A stretch of DNA of 64,000 nucleotides, from positions 248,001-312,000 of the forward strand of contig NZ_LMVK01000023.1 of NCBI RefSeq assembly GCF_001541315.1, given 5' to 3'. The notes under the pieces are model-generated. The model made no database searches, was not told the DNA's origin, and was given only the letters and a program-made list of their open reading frames with translations. Source of the DNA: Agrobacterium tumefaciens str. B6. GTDB taxonomy: Bacteria > Pseudomonadota > Alphaproteobacteria > Rhizobiales > Rhizobiaceae. The position numbers and the translations under genes were made by a program. This document shows, piece after piece, positions 43,624 to 51,073 of the stretch; within the stretch, counting starts at the first letter, position 1, and every line of letters begins with the position of its first letter.

Positions 43624-44619
43624 TCAGAAACGGGTGATGATGCGGGCGCTGCCGCCAATCGCATGCACCTTGCCCTTGTACGGTTCCACCAGCGCCTCCA
43701 GCGCGCGATCCGGATCGCGCAGATCGTAAAAACCCGTCACCCTCTGTTCGGCAAGCCGCTTGTCGGCCATCGTCAGCCATGCCGGATGGTAGCGCTGGAT
43801 CTGCTCCACGACCGAGCCTATCGTCGCATCGACCACGTAGAGTTCACCGTTGCGCCAGCCGCCAATATCCTCGACGGAAACAGTCTCTTTGCGGATCGCG
43901 CCGGAAGCATCGACAATCAGCATCTCGCCCGGCACGAGCCGCGTTGACGGCTCATTGCGGAAGGACGCTTCCACGGAACCATGCGCCAGCGCCACTTGCG
44001 TCACTCCATCCGTCAGGTCGACGTCAAAAGCCGTGCCCAGCACCTGAACGGTCAGGCTTTTTGCCTTCACGACAAAGGGACGGGTTTTGTCCGGCACGAC
44101 ATCGAAAAAAGCTTCACCCTTCAGCACCGTCACATTGCGACGGCCATCCGTGAAATCCGTTGAAAGCGCGCTCGCCGCCGCAAGCTGCACCTTGCTGCCG
44201 TCTTCCAGCGTTATCGTGCGGTTTTCAGCGGTGGTGGTCTGATAATCAGCCTCCAGGCGAACGAAAAATGCTGGAACGAACAGCATCGCAAGACAGAGCG
44301 ATGCTGCCGCTGCGGCCGCGCCGGCATAATGCCGCACGGACCAGCGCCGCCGCTGCGGCTTTGTCGCGGCCTCACCCGGCAGATGTGGCGCGTCTTCCCA
44401 GAGGCTCTTGAATTCCGGCTCTACCAGACCGAGGTTCCGCCACGTCTTGCATGTTCGTTCCCAGGCGAGACGGTTTGCGGGCGCAGCCGCCAGCCATTTT
44501 TCAAATTCCGCCTTCAGCCGCGGTTCGGCTGAGCCCGACTGCAAACGCAGCAGCCAGTCAGCCGCCTCTTCCGCCTTCCCGGCCGGCAGTTCAATTTTTT
44601 TCTCTGGATCAATGGTCAT
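43624..44619 (-). CDS. hasS: FecR/HasS-type anti-sigma factor
   Basis: 331 residues. The N-terminal cytoplasmic domain has the DUF4880-type pattern ADWLLRLQSGSAEPRLKAEFEKWLAA (split here) and AWERTCKTWRNLG. A membrane span is at about 98-118. The periplasmic FecR domain includes ITLEDGSKVQLAAASALST and KGEAFFDVVPDKTRPFVV. It receives the signal from the STN domain of the receptor and controls the sigma factor encoded immediately upstream. Gap to hasR is 149 bases, with an AT-rich stretch that may hold the HasI-dependent promoter. Confidence 0.9.
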   Translation of the reverse strand: MTIDPEKKIELPAGKAEEAADWLLRLQSGSAEPRLKAEFEKWLAAAPANRLAWERTCKTWRNLGLVEPEFKSLWEDAPHLPGEAATKPQRRRWSVRHYAGAAAAAASLCLAMLFVPAFFVRLEADYQTTTAENRTITLEDGSKVQLAAASALSTDFTDGRRNVTVLKGEAFFDVVPDKTRPFVVKAKSLTVQVLGTAFDVDLTDGVTQVALAHGSVEASFRNEPSTRLVPGEMLIVDASGAIRKETVSVEDIGGWRNGELYVVDATIGSVVEQIQRYHPAWLTMADKRLAEQRVTGFYDLRDPDRALEALVEPYKGKVHAIGGSARIITRF

Positions 44620-44730
44620 TGAACCGGGCCAGTTCCTTTTGGGGGGCGGAGGAGAAGCGTCGTCTTCTTCATTGCTATAAAGACGTTTGACGAAGAGTTT
44701 TTTTTCACAGGGCGGGACAATCAGGACAAT

Positions 44731-45231
44731 TTACTTCATTTCTTTGGTAATCGCGGCAATGCTGCCCTTGATCAGACGGTGCGCGCTGGCCACGGACACG
44801 CCGAGGTGACGCGCAATCTCCTCCATATTGTAACCACCGAATCTGTGCATTTCCAATGCCACCCTTGCCTGAACCGGCAGGCCGGCCAAAATAGTCCGCA
44901 TCTGCCGGACTTCGTCGCAGAAAAGCGCGTGCTCCTCCGGCGTACCACTGTCCTGCGGCATGCCCCAGAACGGCGTATCGTCCGGCCGTTCCCTCAGGTC
45001 CTGGCGGCTGCGCCTGATATTGTCGAGTGCAAGATTGCGAACGATGCGGAAAAGATAGGATTTGAGATTGGAAGGATTGCCGGAGGCCTCGGGAACGAAT
45101 TTCAGGAATGCTTCCTGAACCACGTCCTCCGCATCCGCCCGCGACCCCAGAATGAGGGTGGCATATTTGATCAGGTCGACCCTATGCGCGACGTAAGCGT
45201 TATAACGCTTGTCATCTTCCCGTATGCCCAT
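44731..45231 (-). CDS. hasI: ECF sigma factor, FecI/HasI type
   Basis: 166 residues with sigma region 2 (ILGSRADAEDVVQEAFLKF and SYLFRIVRNLALDNIRR) and region 4 (LPVQARVALEMHRFGGYNMEEIARHLGVSVASAHRLIKG). It is the first gene of the has locus. A TGA-N9-TCA iron-responsive-operator motif lies about 115 bases upstream, so its transcription is likely de-repressed in low iron, after which it directs transcription of hasR and the genes beyond when the anti-sigma factor is signalled. Confidence 0.92.
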   Translation of the reverse strand: MGIREDDKRYNAYVAHRVDLIKYATLILGSRADAEDVVQEAFLKFVPEASGNPSNLKSYLFRIVRNLALDNIRRSRQDLRERPDDTPFWGMPQDSGTPEEHALFCDEVRQMRTILAGLPVQARVALEMHRFGGYNMEEIARHLGVSVASAHRLIKGSIAAITKEMK

Positions 45232-45344
45232 GTCTCAACCGAGAGAAATTGAGGGATCGACCAAACCCGCCGTCCCCCGAATGGCCGCGCAGTTTTGCCG
45301 TTCAAAGCTCTAGCATCCAAACCGCGGCTCGAACAGATATTTCA

Positions 45345-45359
45345 TGACTTTTATCATCA
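45345..45359 (-). promoter_or_regulatory. candidate iron-responsive operator (RirA-type, TGA-N9-TCA) upstream of hasI
   Basis: The sequence TGACTTTTATCATCA keeps the TGA-N9-TCA spacing of the rhizobial iron-responsive operator. It lies in an AT-rich patch 114 bases before the hasI start. The match is to six fixed positions only, so chance occurrence is possible; the context makes it credible. Confidence 0.45.
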
Positions 45360-45402
45360 AGAATTTGTGCAGGCTGTGAATCCAAGCCCCCGTCGGCAAG
45401 CG

Positions 45403-45428
45403 GACCCGGCAACGGATGCGGCCGGGTC
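45403..45428 (-). terminator. stem-loop after the iron-chelate importer ATPase gene
   Basis: A perfect 8-base inverted repeat, GACCCGGC and GCCGGGTC with a 10-base loop, begins 9 bases past the ATPase stop on the minus strand. No T tract follows. It separates the importer operon from the has locus. Confidence 0.45.
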
Positions 45429-45436
45429 TTGACCTG

Positions 45437-46189
45437 TCAGATGGCCCCGTCGACGATGACCATGGGTCTGCCCTGCGAGCAGGGCTCGATACGGGCATCG
45501 ATGCGATAGATATCGCGCAGCATTTCAGGGGTTATCACCGCTTCGGTACTGCCGCTCACCACCATTTCACCGCGCGCGATCACCATCGTATTTTCGCAAT
45601 AACGAAGCGCATGGTTGAGGTCATGCAGGGCGATCAGCACGATCATGCCGGTCTTCTGCGCCAGATCGGTAACGAAGCCCAGAACTTCAATCTGCCGGTG
45701 GAGATCGAGCGCGGAGGTCGGCTCGTCCATCAACAACACTTCCGGCTTGCGGGCCAGCGCCTGCGCCAGCGAAACAAGCTGCCGCTGGCCGCCGGATAGC
45801 TCGCCGAGGCCGCGGAAAGCCAGATCGTGGATTTTCAGCGCCTTGAGAATGGCGTCGATCTCGAACAGCTCGTCATCGTGAACCCGCCAGCCGCCGCCCT
45901 GCTTGGCGGAAAGAAGCACGGATTCATAGACAGTCAGCACGGCGTTCGCACCGGTATCCTGCGGCATATAGCAGATGGCGCGGTTGCCACGCGCCGTGTC
46001 CGAGAGCTCGACCAGACCGGGACCAGAAATCAGGCTGGCGATGCGTTTGAAAAGCGTGGACTTGCCGGCGGCATTCGGGCCGATTACGGCCGTAACACTA
46101 CCGCTTTCCAGCGTATCGATGCCGACCTTGGAGAGTACAGTGATGCGCCCATAGGCGGCGCCGACATCTCTCAGTGCGAGCGCTACCAT
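45437..46189 (-). CDS. iron-chelate ABC importer ATPase (FecE/FepC type)
   Basis: 250 residues with Walker A GPNAAGKST (about 38-46; Ala in place of the usual Gly), signature LSGGQRQLVSLAQAL (about 135) and Walker B VLLMDEPTSALD. The family D/H-loop LIALHDLNHALRYC is present. It overlaps the permease gene by 7 bases. It drives uptake of an iron-siderophore or haem-like chelate. It is the last gene of the four-gene importer set. Confidence 0.9.
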   Translation of the reverse strand: MVALALRDVGAAYGRITVLSKVGIDTLESGSVTAVIGPNAAGKSTLFKRIASLISGPGLVELSDTARGNRAICYMPQDTGANAVLTVYESVLLSAKQGGGWRVHDDELFEIDAILKALKIHDLAFRGLGELSGGQRQLVSLAQALARKPEVLLMDEPTSALDLHRQIEVLGFVTDLAQKTGMIVLIALHDLNHALRYCENTMVIARGEMVVSGSTEAVITPEMLRDIYRIDARIEPCSQGRPMVIVDGAI

Positions 46190-47250
46190 GCGCGTCTCCT
46201 GTTGCCGAAAATAAGCGCGAAGAAGAAGGGTACGCCGACAAGCGCGGTGATGACACCGATCGGCAGGATCGCACCGGGAATGAGGATCTTGCTGATGACC
46301 GAGGTTGCCGACAGAAGCAGCGCGCCGCAGATCACCGAGCCGGGCAGGAAGAAACGCTGGTCTTCGCCAACAACCATGCGGGCGATGTGCGGACCGACCA
46401 GCCCGACGAAACCGATGGTGCCGACAAAAGAAACCGGAATGGCCGCCAGAAGGCTGACCGTCAGCATGGTCGTCAACCGCAGCCGCCGGACATTGATGCC
46501 CATGCTGGCCGCCTTGTCATCGCCGAGCCTCAGCGCCGTCAGCGCCCAGGCATTGCGCATGAACATCGGCACGGTGACGAGGAGGATGGCAGCCGTGATA
46601 TAGACCTTGTCCCAGGTCGCCTTGGTCAGGCTGCCCATGGTCCAGAAAACCACGGCGGCAAGCGCCTGTTCAGACGCCAGATATTCAAGCAGCGACAGCG
46701 CCGCATTGAAAGTGAACACCAGAGCGATGCCGAGCAGCACGATGGTTTCAACCGTCACTCCGCGAAGCGTCGAGGCGAAATGGATGAAGAGGGCCGCGAC
46801 CATGGCCATGATGAAGGCATTGATCGGCACCATGTAATGCACCGCGCCCGGAAAGATCGCCACGCCGCCAACCAGCGCCAGCGCCGCACCAAAACTTGCC
46901 GCGGCGGAAATGCCGAGCGTAAAGGGGCTGGCGAGCGGGTTTGACAGGATGGTCTGCATCTGTGCGCCCGCAACCGAAAGCGACGCGCCGACAGTGACTG
47001 CCATCAGCGCGATCGGCATGCGGATATCCCAGATCACCACCCGGAGCTGGTTTCCGACGGCAGCCGGATCGGCAATGGTCGCCAGAACCTCGGAGAGCGT
47101 GTAGCGCGCCGGGCCGAGCGCCATGTCGGCGGCCATGCTGAAACACAGGGCGATAAAAAGCCCGAAGAGGATGATGATCCTGCGCGCGGCAAGGGCGCGA
47201 TATTGATCGCGCCCACTGATGCCAACCGCGCTTTCATTCAGCGAACTCAT
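46183..47250 (-). CDS. FecCD-type iron-chelate permease
   Basis: 355 residues with about ten hydrophobic spans. Family blocks are visible: RMPIALMAVTVGASLSVAGAQMQTILSNPLASPFTLGIS (in pieces) and GTIGFVGLVGPHIARMVVGEDQR, with a C-terminal IPIGVITALVGVPFFFALIF-type end. Only one permease gene is present, so it works as a homodimer like BtuC. It overlaps the downstream ATPase by 7 bases and the upstream binding protein by 4. Confidence 0.92.
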   Translation of the reverse strand: MSSLNESAVGISGRDQYRALAARRIIILFGLFIALCFSMAADMALGPARYTLSEVLATIADPAAVGNQLRVVIWDIRMPIALMAVTVGASLSVAGAQMQTILSNPLASPFTLGISAAASFGAALALVGGVAIFPGAVHYMVPINAFIMAMVAALFIHFASTLRGVTVETIVLLGIALVFTFNAALSLLEYLASEQALAAVVFWTMGSLTKATWDKVYITAAILLVTVPMFMRNAWALTALRLGDDKAASMGINVRRLRLTTMLTVSLLAAIPVSFVGTIGFVGLVGPHIARMVVGEDQRFFLPGSVICGALLLSATSVISKILIPGAILPIGVITALVGVPFFFALIFGNRRRAW

Positions 47251-48386
47251 TGGTTCAAACCTTTTTCCAGCGAGGCGAAATAGCCCGGCTTGTAGGTGAC
47301 GGGAAGGAATTTGCGGTGAAACTCCTCAAAATTCTTTTCGGGATCGAGATCGGCGAAGAGATCGGGATGGAACCACTTGGCGAATTGCTGGATCGGGAAG
47401 AACTCGTAAGGCGCGCCATAGAACTGATGCCAGACGGCGTGGACATTGCCTTCCTTCACGGCCTTCAGTTCAGGAAACGGCGTGCGCTTCATCAGGTTGG
47501 CGAGCCTATCGCGGGAAAGGGTCATATCCGCGCCGCGGCCGACAGGAACGAACTGGTTGATGTCGGATTCGGCCGCCCAGTTGGAGCCTGTGACGATGAC
47601 ATGGTCCGGATCGGCAACGACGAGCTGCTCTGGATTGAGATCGCCGAACGTCGTCTTGATGATGCCGTCGGCAATATTGTGGCCGCCGGCAAGATCGACC
47701 ATCGCACCGAAATTGACTGGCCCGAAAGTGCGGCAGCAATTGTTTTCGCCGGAAATGCCGGGCGCACGTTCGATGAAGACGTTCGGGCGCTTCAGGTCCT
47801 TGACGCTTGCTAGCCGATCGGTCACGCGGGCGATTTCAGCACGGCGGTAGGCAATGAATTCCCTCGCGCGCTCTTCGGCGCCAAACAGCTTGCCGAGAAT
47901 CTCGACCGAGGCTTCGCTGTTCTTTTCAGGATCGATGCGGAAATCGAGATAGATGATCTTGATACCGGCGGCGGCGGCCTTTTCTTCGAAACCACTTTCC
48001 TTCGCGGACTTCTCCGCTTCCAGATTGAGGGTGATCACATCCGGCGAAAGGGTGATGGCGGTTTCCAGGCTGAAATCGCCCTGCGGCACATAACCGAAAC
48101 GCGGCAGTTTCTCGATCTGCGGAAAACGCTCGACATAGGCGGCATAACTGTCGGGATCCTTCTTGAGAAGGTCGTCACGCCAGCCGACGATGGTATCAAA
48201 GGTCTGCTCGCCCTTGAGCGCCGCGATGACGTGCACCTGACGGGCTTCACCAACGATAACGCGCTTGGCTGGCAGGTCCAGCTCAACCTCGCGCCCGGTG
48301 ACATCGGTGATTTCCCCGGCATGAGCCGTCACGGCGAGAAGGGAGAAGGCCAGCACCGCAAGATGCCTGAGAGCGTTGAGCCGCAT
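47247..48386 (-). CDS. iron-chelate ABC binding protein 1 (FecB/FepB fold)
   Basis: 379 residues with a signal peptide to residue 23 (LLAVTAHA). The mature start EITDVTGREVELDLPAKRVIV is the usual periplasmic type III binding-protein opening. A Cys-Cys pair occurs in ENNCCRTFGPVNFGAMVDLAGG (broken here), matching the same element in the second binding protein. ATGA overlap couples it to the permease. It lies after a 12-base stem hairpin that separates it from binding protein 2. Ligand unknown; the siderophore or haem question cannot be settled from sequence. Confidence 0.88.
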   Translation of the reverse strand: MRLNALRHLAVLAFSLLAVTAHAGEITDVTGREVELDLPAKRVIVGEARQVHVIAALKGEQTFDTIVGWRDDLLKKDPDSYAAYVERFPQIEKLPRFGYVPQGDFSLETAITLSPDVITLNLEAEKSAKESGFEEKAAAAGIKIIYLDFRIDPEKNSEASVEILGKLFGAEERAREFIAYRRAEIARVTDRLASVKDLKRPNVFIERAPGISGENNCCRTFGPVNFGAMVDLAGGHNIADGIIKTTFGDLNPEQLVVADPDHVIVTGSNWAAESDINQFVPVGRGADMTLSRDRLANLMKRTPFPELKAVKEGNVHAVWHQFYGAPYEFFPIQQFAKWFHPDLFADLDPEKNFEEFHRKFLPVTYKPGYFASLEKGLNQ

Positions 48387-48417
48387 GAGAAGTCCTCATT
48401 GAGTTCCAAAACAAAGC

Positions 48418-48445
48418 GATAAAGCCGCATGGCTGCGGCTTTATC
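48418..48445 (-). terminator. strong stem-loop between the two iron-chelate binding-protein genes
   Basis: A perfect 12-base stem, GATAAAGCCGCA and TGCGGCTTTATC with a 4-base loop, is followed on the minus strand by GCTTTGTTTT. This is the best intrinsic-terminator-like element in the window. It lies 38 bases after the stop of binding protein 2, so read-through probably supplies the rest of the operon at a lower level. Confidence 0.7.
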
Positions 48446-48482
48446 CATCGGTCGGACGGCGCTCCCCTTCACCGTCTCTGTA

Positions 48483-49616
48483 TTACTTGGCGTCCTTCAG
48501 CGAAACGAAGTAGCCGGGCTTGTAGTCGAGCGGCAGGAAGCGGGCATGCAGCTCCTTGAAGGTCGCCTCGGGGTCCAGATCCTTAAAGAGGTCGGGATGC
48601 AGCCACTTGGCGATTTCCTGAATGGCCACGAACTGATAGGGATTGTTGTAGAACTGATGCCAGATGGCGTGGACATTGCCGTCCTTCACCGCCTGCACAC
48701 CGGTGAAAGCCGGGCGCTTGGTCAGGTTTTCAAGCTTGCGATGGGCTTCCTTCAGATCCGCACCATAACCGACGCCGACCCAGTTGCCGCCCGGCACATA
48801 ACCGTTCCAGTTGCCGCCGGTGATGATGACCTGCTCCGGATTGGAGGCGATGATCTGTTCCGGATTGACGTTGCCGAAGGTGCCGGGAATGATGTCCTTG
48901 GCCATGTTGATGCCGCCGGCAAGCTCGACCATCTTGCCGAAATTCTCGTTGCCGAAAGACATGCAGCAATCGTCGGAGTAACCGCCGGCGCGCTCCATGA
49001 ACACGACAGGCTTCTTCGGATTGGCCTTTTCAAGCGTATCGGTGACCTTGGCGATGGAGTCGGCGCGGAACTTGATGAAGTCCTCGGCGATCTTTTCCTT
49101 GCCGGTCAGCTGGCCCATGAGGCGCATGCTCGGCTCGGTATTTTCCATCGGCTTTTCGCGGAAATCGACGTAAACCAGCGGAATGCCGACCTTGGCGAGC
49201 TTTTCGATATAGCCTGCTTCTTCGGTCGCCGTCTTGGCGTCGATATTCATCAGGATCACGTCAGGCTTCAGCGAAACGGCCTGCTCGATGTCGAAGGTGC
49301 CGTCCTTCATGCCGCCGAAAGTCGGCAGCTTGGCAACCTCGGGATATTTGGCGAGATAGGCGGCATAGGTTTCCGGATCAGCTTTCGCCAGATCGTCGCG
49401 CCAACCAACGACGTGCTGGAAAGGGTTTTCCTTGTCGAGCGCAGCCAGGAAATAAATCTGGCGACCTTCGCCGAGGATGACGTGCGATACGGGCACATTG
49501 ACCTCGACATCGCGGCCCGTCACATCCTTGACGGTGACCTTTTCGGCGAATGCCGGCCATGCAGCGGATACGAGAAGGCCAAGGGCAAGTGCCGCAGATT
49601 TGGCTGAGATGCGCAT
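48483..49616 (-). CDS. iron-chelate ABC binding protein 2 (FecB/FepB fold)
   Basis: 377 residues with a signal peptide to about residue 24 (AAWPAFA). It is a diverged duplicate of binding protein 1: VKDVTGRDVEVNVPVSHVILGEGRQ, VGWRDDLAKADPETYAAYLA, SDDCCMSFGNENFGKMVELAGG (split) and DYKPGYFVSL all have counterparts. The Cys-Cys pair is retained. It is the first gene of the importer operon, immediately downstream of a TGA-N9-TCA motif and TTGACT promoter, so it would be the most strongly iron-repressed gene of the set. Confidence 0.88.
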   Translation of the reverse strand: MRISAKSAALALGLLVSAAWPAFAEKVTVKDVTGRDVEVNVPVSHVILGEGRQIYFLAALDKENPFQHVVGWRDDLAKADPETYAAYLAKYPEVAKLPTFGGMKDGTFDIEQAVSLKPDVILMNIDAKTATEEAGYIEKLAKVGIPLVYVDFREKPMENTEPSMRLMGQLTGKEKIAEDFIKFRADSIAKVTDTLEKANPKKPVVFMERAGGYSDDCCMSFGNENFGKMVELAGGINMAKDIIPGTFGNVNPEQIIASNPEQVIITGGNWNGYVPGGNWVGVGYGADLKEAHRKLENLTKRPAFTGVQAVKDGNVHAIWHQFYNNPYQFVAIQEIAKWLHPDLFKDLDPEATFKELHARFLPLDYKPGYFVSLKDAK

Positions 49617-49661
49617 CGGATATTGCTCTCCAGTGTTGACTGGCGCGGCTGTATTATTTTC

Positions 49662-49676
49662 TGACTGTACTAGTCA
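49662..49676 (-). promoter_or_regulatory. iron-responsive operator (RirA-type) overlapping the binding-protein 2 promoter
   Basis: TGACTGTACTAGTCA fits TGA-N9-TCA and extends to 5-base arms (TGACT/AGTCA). On the minus strand the overlapping TTGACT (49672-49677) is a -35 box, with TAATAC about 15 bases on as a weak -10. A wider inverted pair, TGTTGACT (49634-49641) and AGTCAACA (49672-49679), surrounds the promoter. Confidence 0.6.
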
Positions 49677-49685
49677 ACATTTATG

Positions 49686-49703
49686 TTTTAGAGCCATTCT
49701 TAA
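49686..49703 (+). promoter_or_regulatory. Irr-box-like AT-rich element before the methyltransferase gene
   Basis: TTTTAGAGCCATTCTTAA resembles the rhizobial Irr/ICE pattern (TTTAGAA..TTCTAAA) with two or three mismatches. It lies between the RirA-type motif and the methyltransferase start at 49730. The match is weak. Confidence 0.25.
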
Positions 49704-49729
49704 CTGACCGGTACATGAGTTGAACACCG

Positions 49730-50554
49730 ATGATCGATACCATCCAATACGGCAAAAACGACAGTCTGAGAGACGAAATCAAATCCTATTGGTCCGGCCG
49801 CGCCGCGACTTTCGACCTTTCGCCCGGGCATGAAATTTTCTCCGAAGACGAGCGTGCAGCCTGGCACGCGCTTATCCTGAAACATCTGGGCCGCGGAGAG
49901 GGCCGCAAGGCGCTTGATCTCGCCAGCGGCACCGGCGTCATCTCACACCTGATGGACGATCTCGGTTTTCAGGTTACCGGCATGGATTGGTCGGAAACGA
50001 TGCTGGCCCTTGCCCGGGAAAAAGCGAAAAGCCGTGGACGCAACATCCGCTTTTTCGTCGGCGATGCCGAAAACACCATGGAGCCGGATGAAAGCGCCGA
50101 CGTCATCATCACCCGTCATCTGGTCTGGACGCTGGTGGACCCACAGGCGAGTTTTGCCGAATGGTTCCGTGTCTTGAAACCCGGCGGGCGGCTTCTGATC
50201 GTTGACGGCGATTTCGTGAATACCGGCTGGCGCGAAAAGCTGGTGAAGAAACTGGCGGCCAGCCTCGAAAACATCGGCCTCATTAAACCGGACCAGCCGC
50301 ACAAGCCGGCGGACCCGGAAAATACCTTCAACAGCATCCTCTCGCGGGTCTATTTTTCGAAGGGCGCAAGGGCCGGCGATGTCGCGGCGCTGTTACGCAC
50401 GACCGGTTTCGAACCTGTCGCGATCGATCAGGAACTTCAGGCCATTCACCGCGCCCAGGCGAAAAACTTCAGCCTTCTAAAAGGCGTCCTGCGCGGGCTG
50501 CAGCATCGTTATGCGGTATGTGCGGTGAAGCCGGATGTTACTGGCAAAAGCTGA
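49730..50554 (+). CDS. class I SAM-dependent methyltransferase
   Basis: 274 residues. SAM-binding motif I is ALDLASGTGVISHLM (about 61-75), motif II is VTGMDWSETMLALAREKA and the acidic loop FFVGDAENTMEPDESADVI follows, with the RVLKPGGRLLIVDGDF post-motif near residue 145. No membrane segment. The ribosome site before 49730 is weak. It is divergent from the iron-chelate importer and shares its operator region, so a role in modifying an imported or own chelator is possible, but the substrate is unknown. It could instead be unrelated. Confidence 0.85.
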   Translation: MIDTIQYGKNDSLRDEIKSYWSGRAATFDLSPGHEIFSEDERAAWHALILKHLGRGEGRKALDLASGTGVISHLMDDLGFQVTGMDWSETMLALAREKAKSRGRNIRFFVGDAENTMEPDESADVIITRHLVWTLVDPQASFAEWFRVLKPGGRLLIVDGDFVNTGWREKLVKKLAASLENIGLIKPDQPHKPADPENTFNSILSRVYFSKGARAGDVAALLRTTGFEPVAIDQELQAIHRAQAKNFSLLKGVLRGLQHRYAVCAVKPDVTGKS

Positions 50555-50575
50555 GGCGGCATCAACCGCCGCAGC
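50550..50575. terminator. bidirectional stem-loop between convergent methyltransferase and pseudoazurin genes
   Basis: GCTG-A-GGCGG-CATCAA-CCGCC-G-CAGC forms a 9-base stem with one mismatch. On the minus strand it is followed by TTTT, giving a plausible intrinsic terminator for the pseudoazurin operon; on the plus strand a T-rich stretch appears about 25 bases later. Confidence 0.55.
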
Positions 50576-50593
50576 TGGGCCTCCGACATCGCT

Positions 50594-51073
50594 TTATTTT
50601 TCCGCCTGCTCGAAAAGATCGTCGAACCGTGGTTTGGCGCGACCCGGCACGTCCACCGTCCTGTAGCTCTGCGGCAGGGTCGCATCGCCCACCTTGATCA
50701 GCATGACCATGCCCATGCCGTAATGCGGCGAGCATTTTATGCCGTAAAAGCCCGGCTTTTCGAACCCGGTCTCGAACTCGTCATTGATCCGGCTTTTGAA
50801 CCCTTCGACACCTTCCGGAACCATGCCATCGATGGTCGCGGCATTGTGGCTCTTGTGAGTGGGCACAAAGCGTACGCGGTCGCCGGGCGCGATTTCGAGA
50901 AAATCGGGCTCGAATACCATCGGGCCCTTTTCGCCCCGGTTCAGCATTTTCACCTCGAAGGTCTCGGCTGAAGCCTGAAGCGGAAAGCCCGTGACCGTCA
51001 CGGCAATTGCGGCAGCGGCGCAAAACAGTCTGGTCTTTGCAGCGGCGTTTGCGAGCATCGTCAACATCATCAT
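50594..51073 (-). CDS. pseudoazurin (type 1 copper protein)
   Basis: 159 residues from the ATG at 51073, overlapping the ATPase stop by 4 bases; ATGs at 51070 and 51067 follow in frame. A signal peptide covers about 1-36 (FPLQASA). The four type 1 copper ligands are His76 (KSHN), Cys114 (IKCSPH), His117 and Met122 (GMGM). The mature part is close to classical pseudoazurins (FEPDFLEIAPGDRVRFVPT). In denitrifiers such proteins give electrons to nitrite reductase in the periplasm. Here it is the last gene of a cobalamin-riboswitch operon, with no nitrite reductase nearby. Confidence 0.92.
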   Translation of the reverse strand: MMMLTMLANAAAKTRLFCAAAAIAVTVTGFPLQASAETFEVKMLNRGEKGPMVFEPDFLEIAPGDRVRFVPTHKSHNAATIDGMVPEGVEGFKSRINDEFETGFEKPGFYGIKCSPHYGMGMVMLIKVGDATLPQSYRTVDVPGRAKPRFDDLFEQAEK

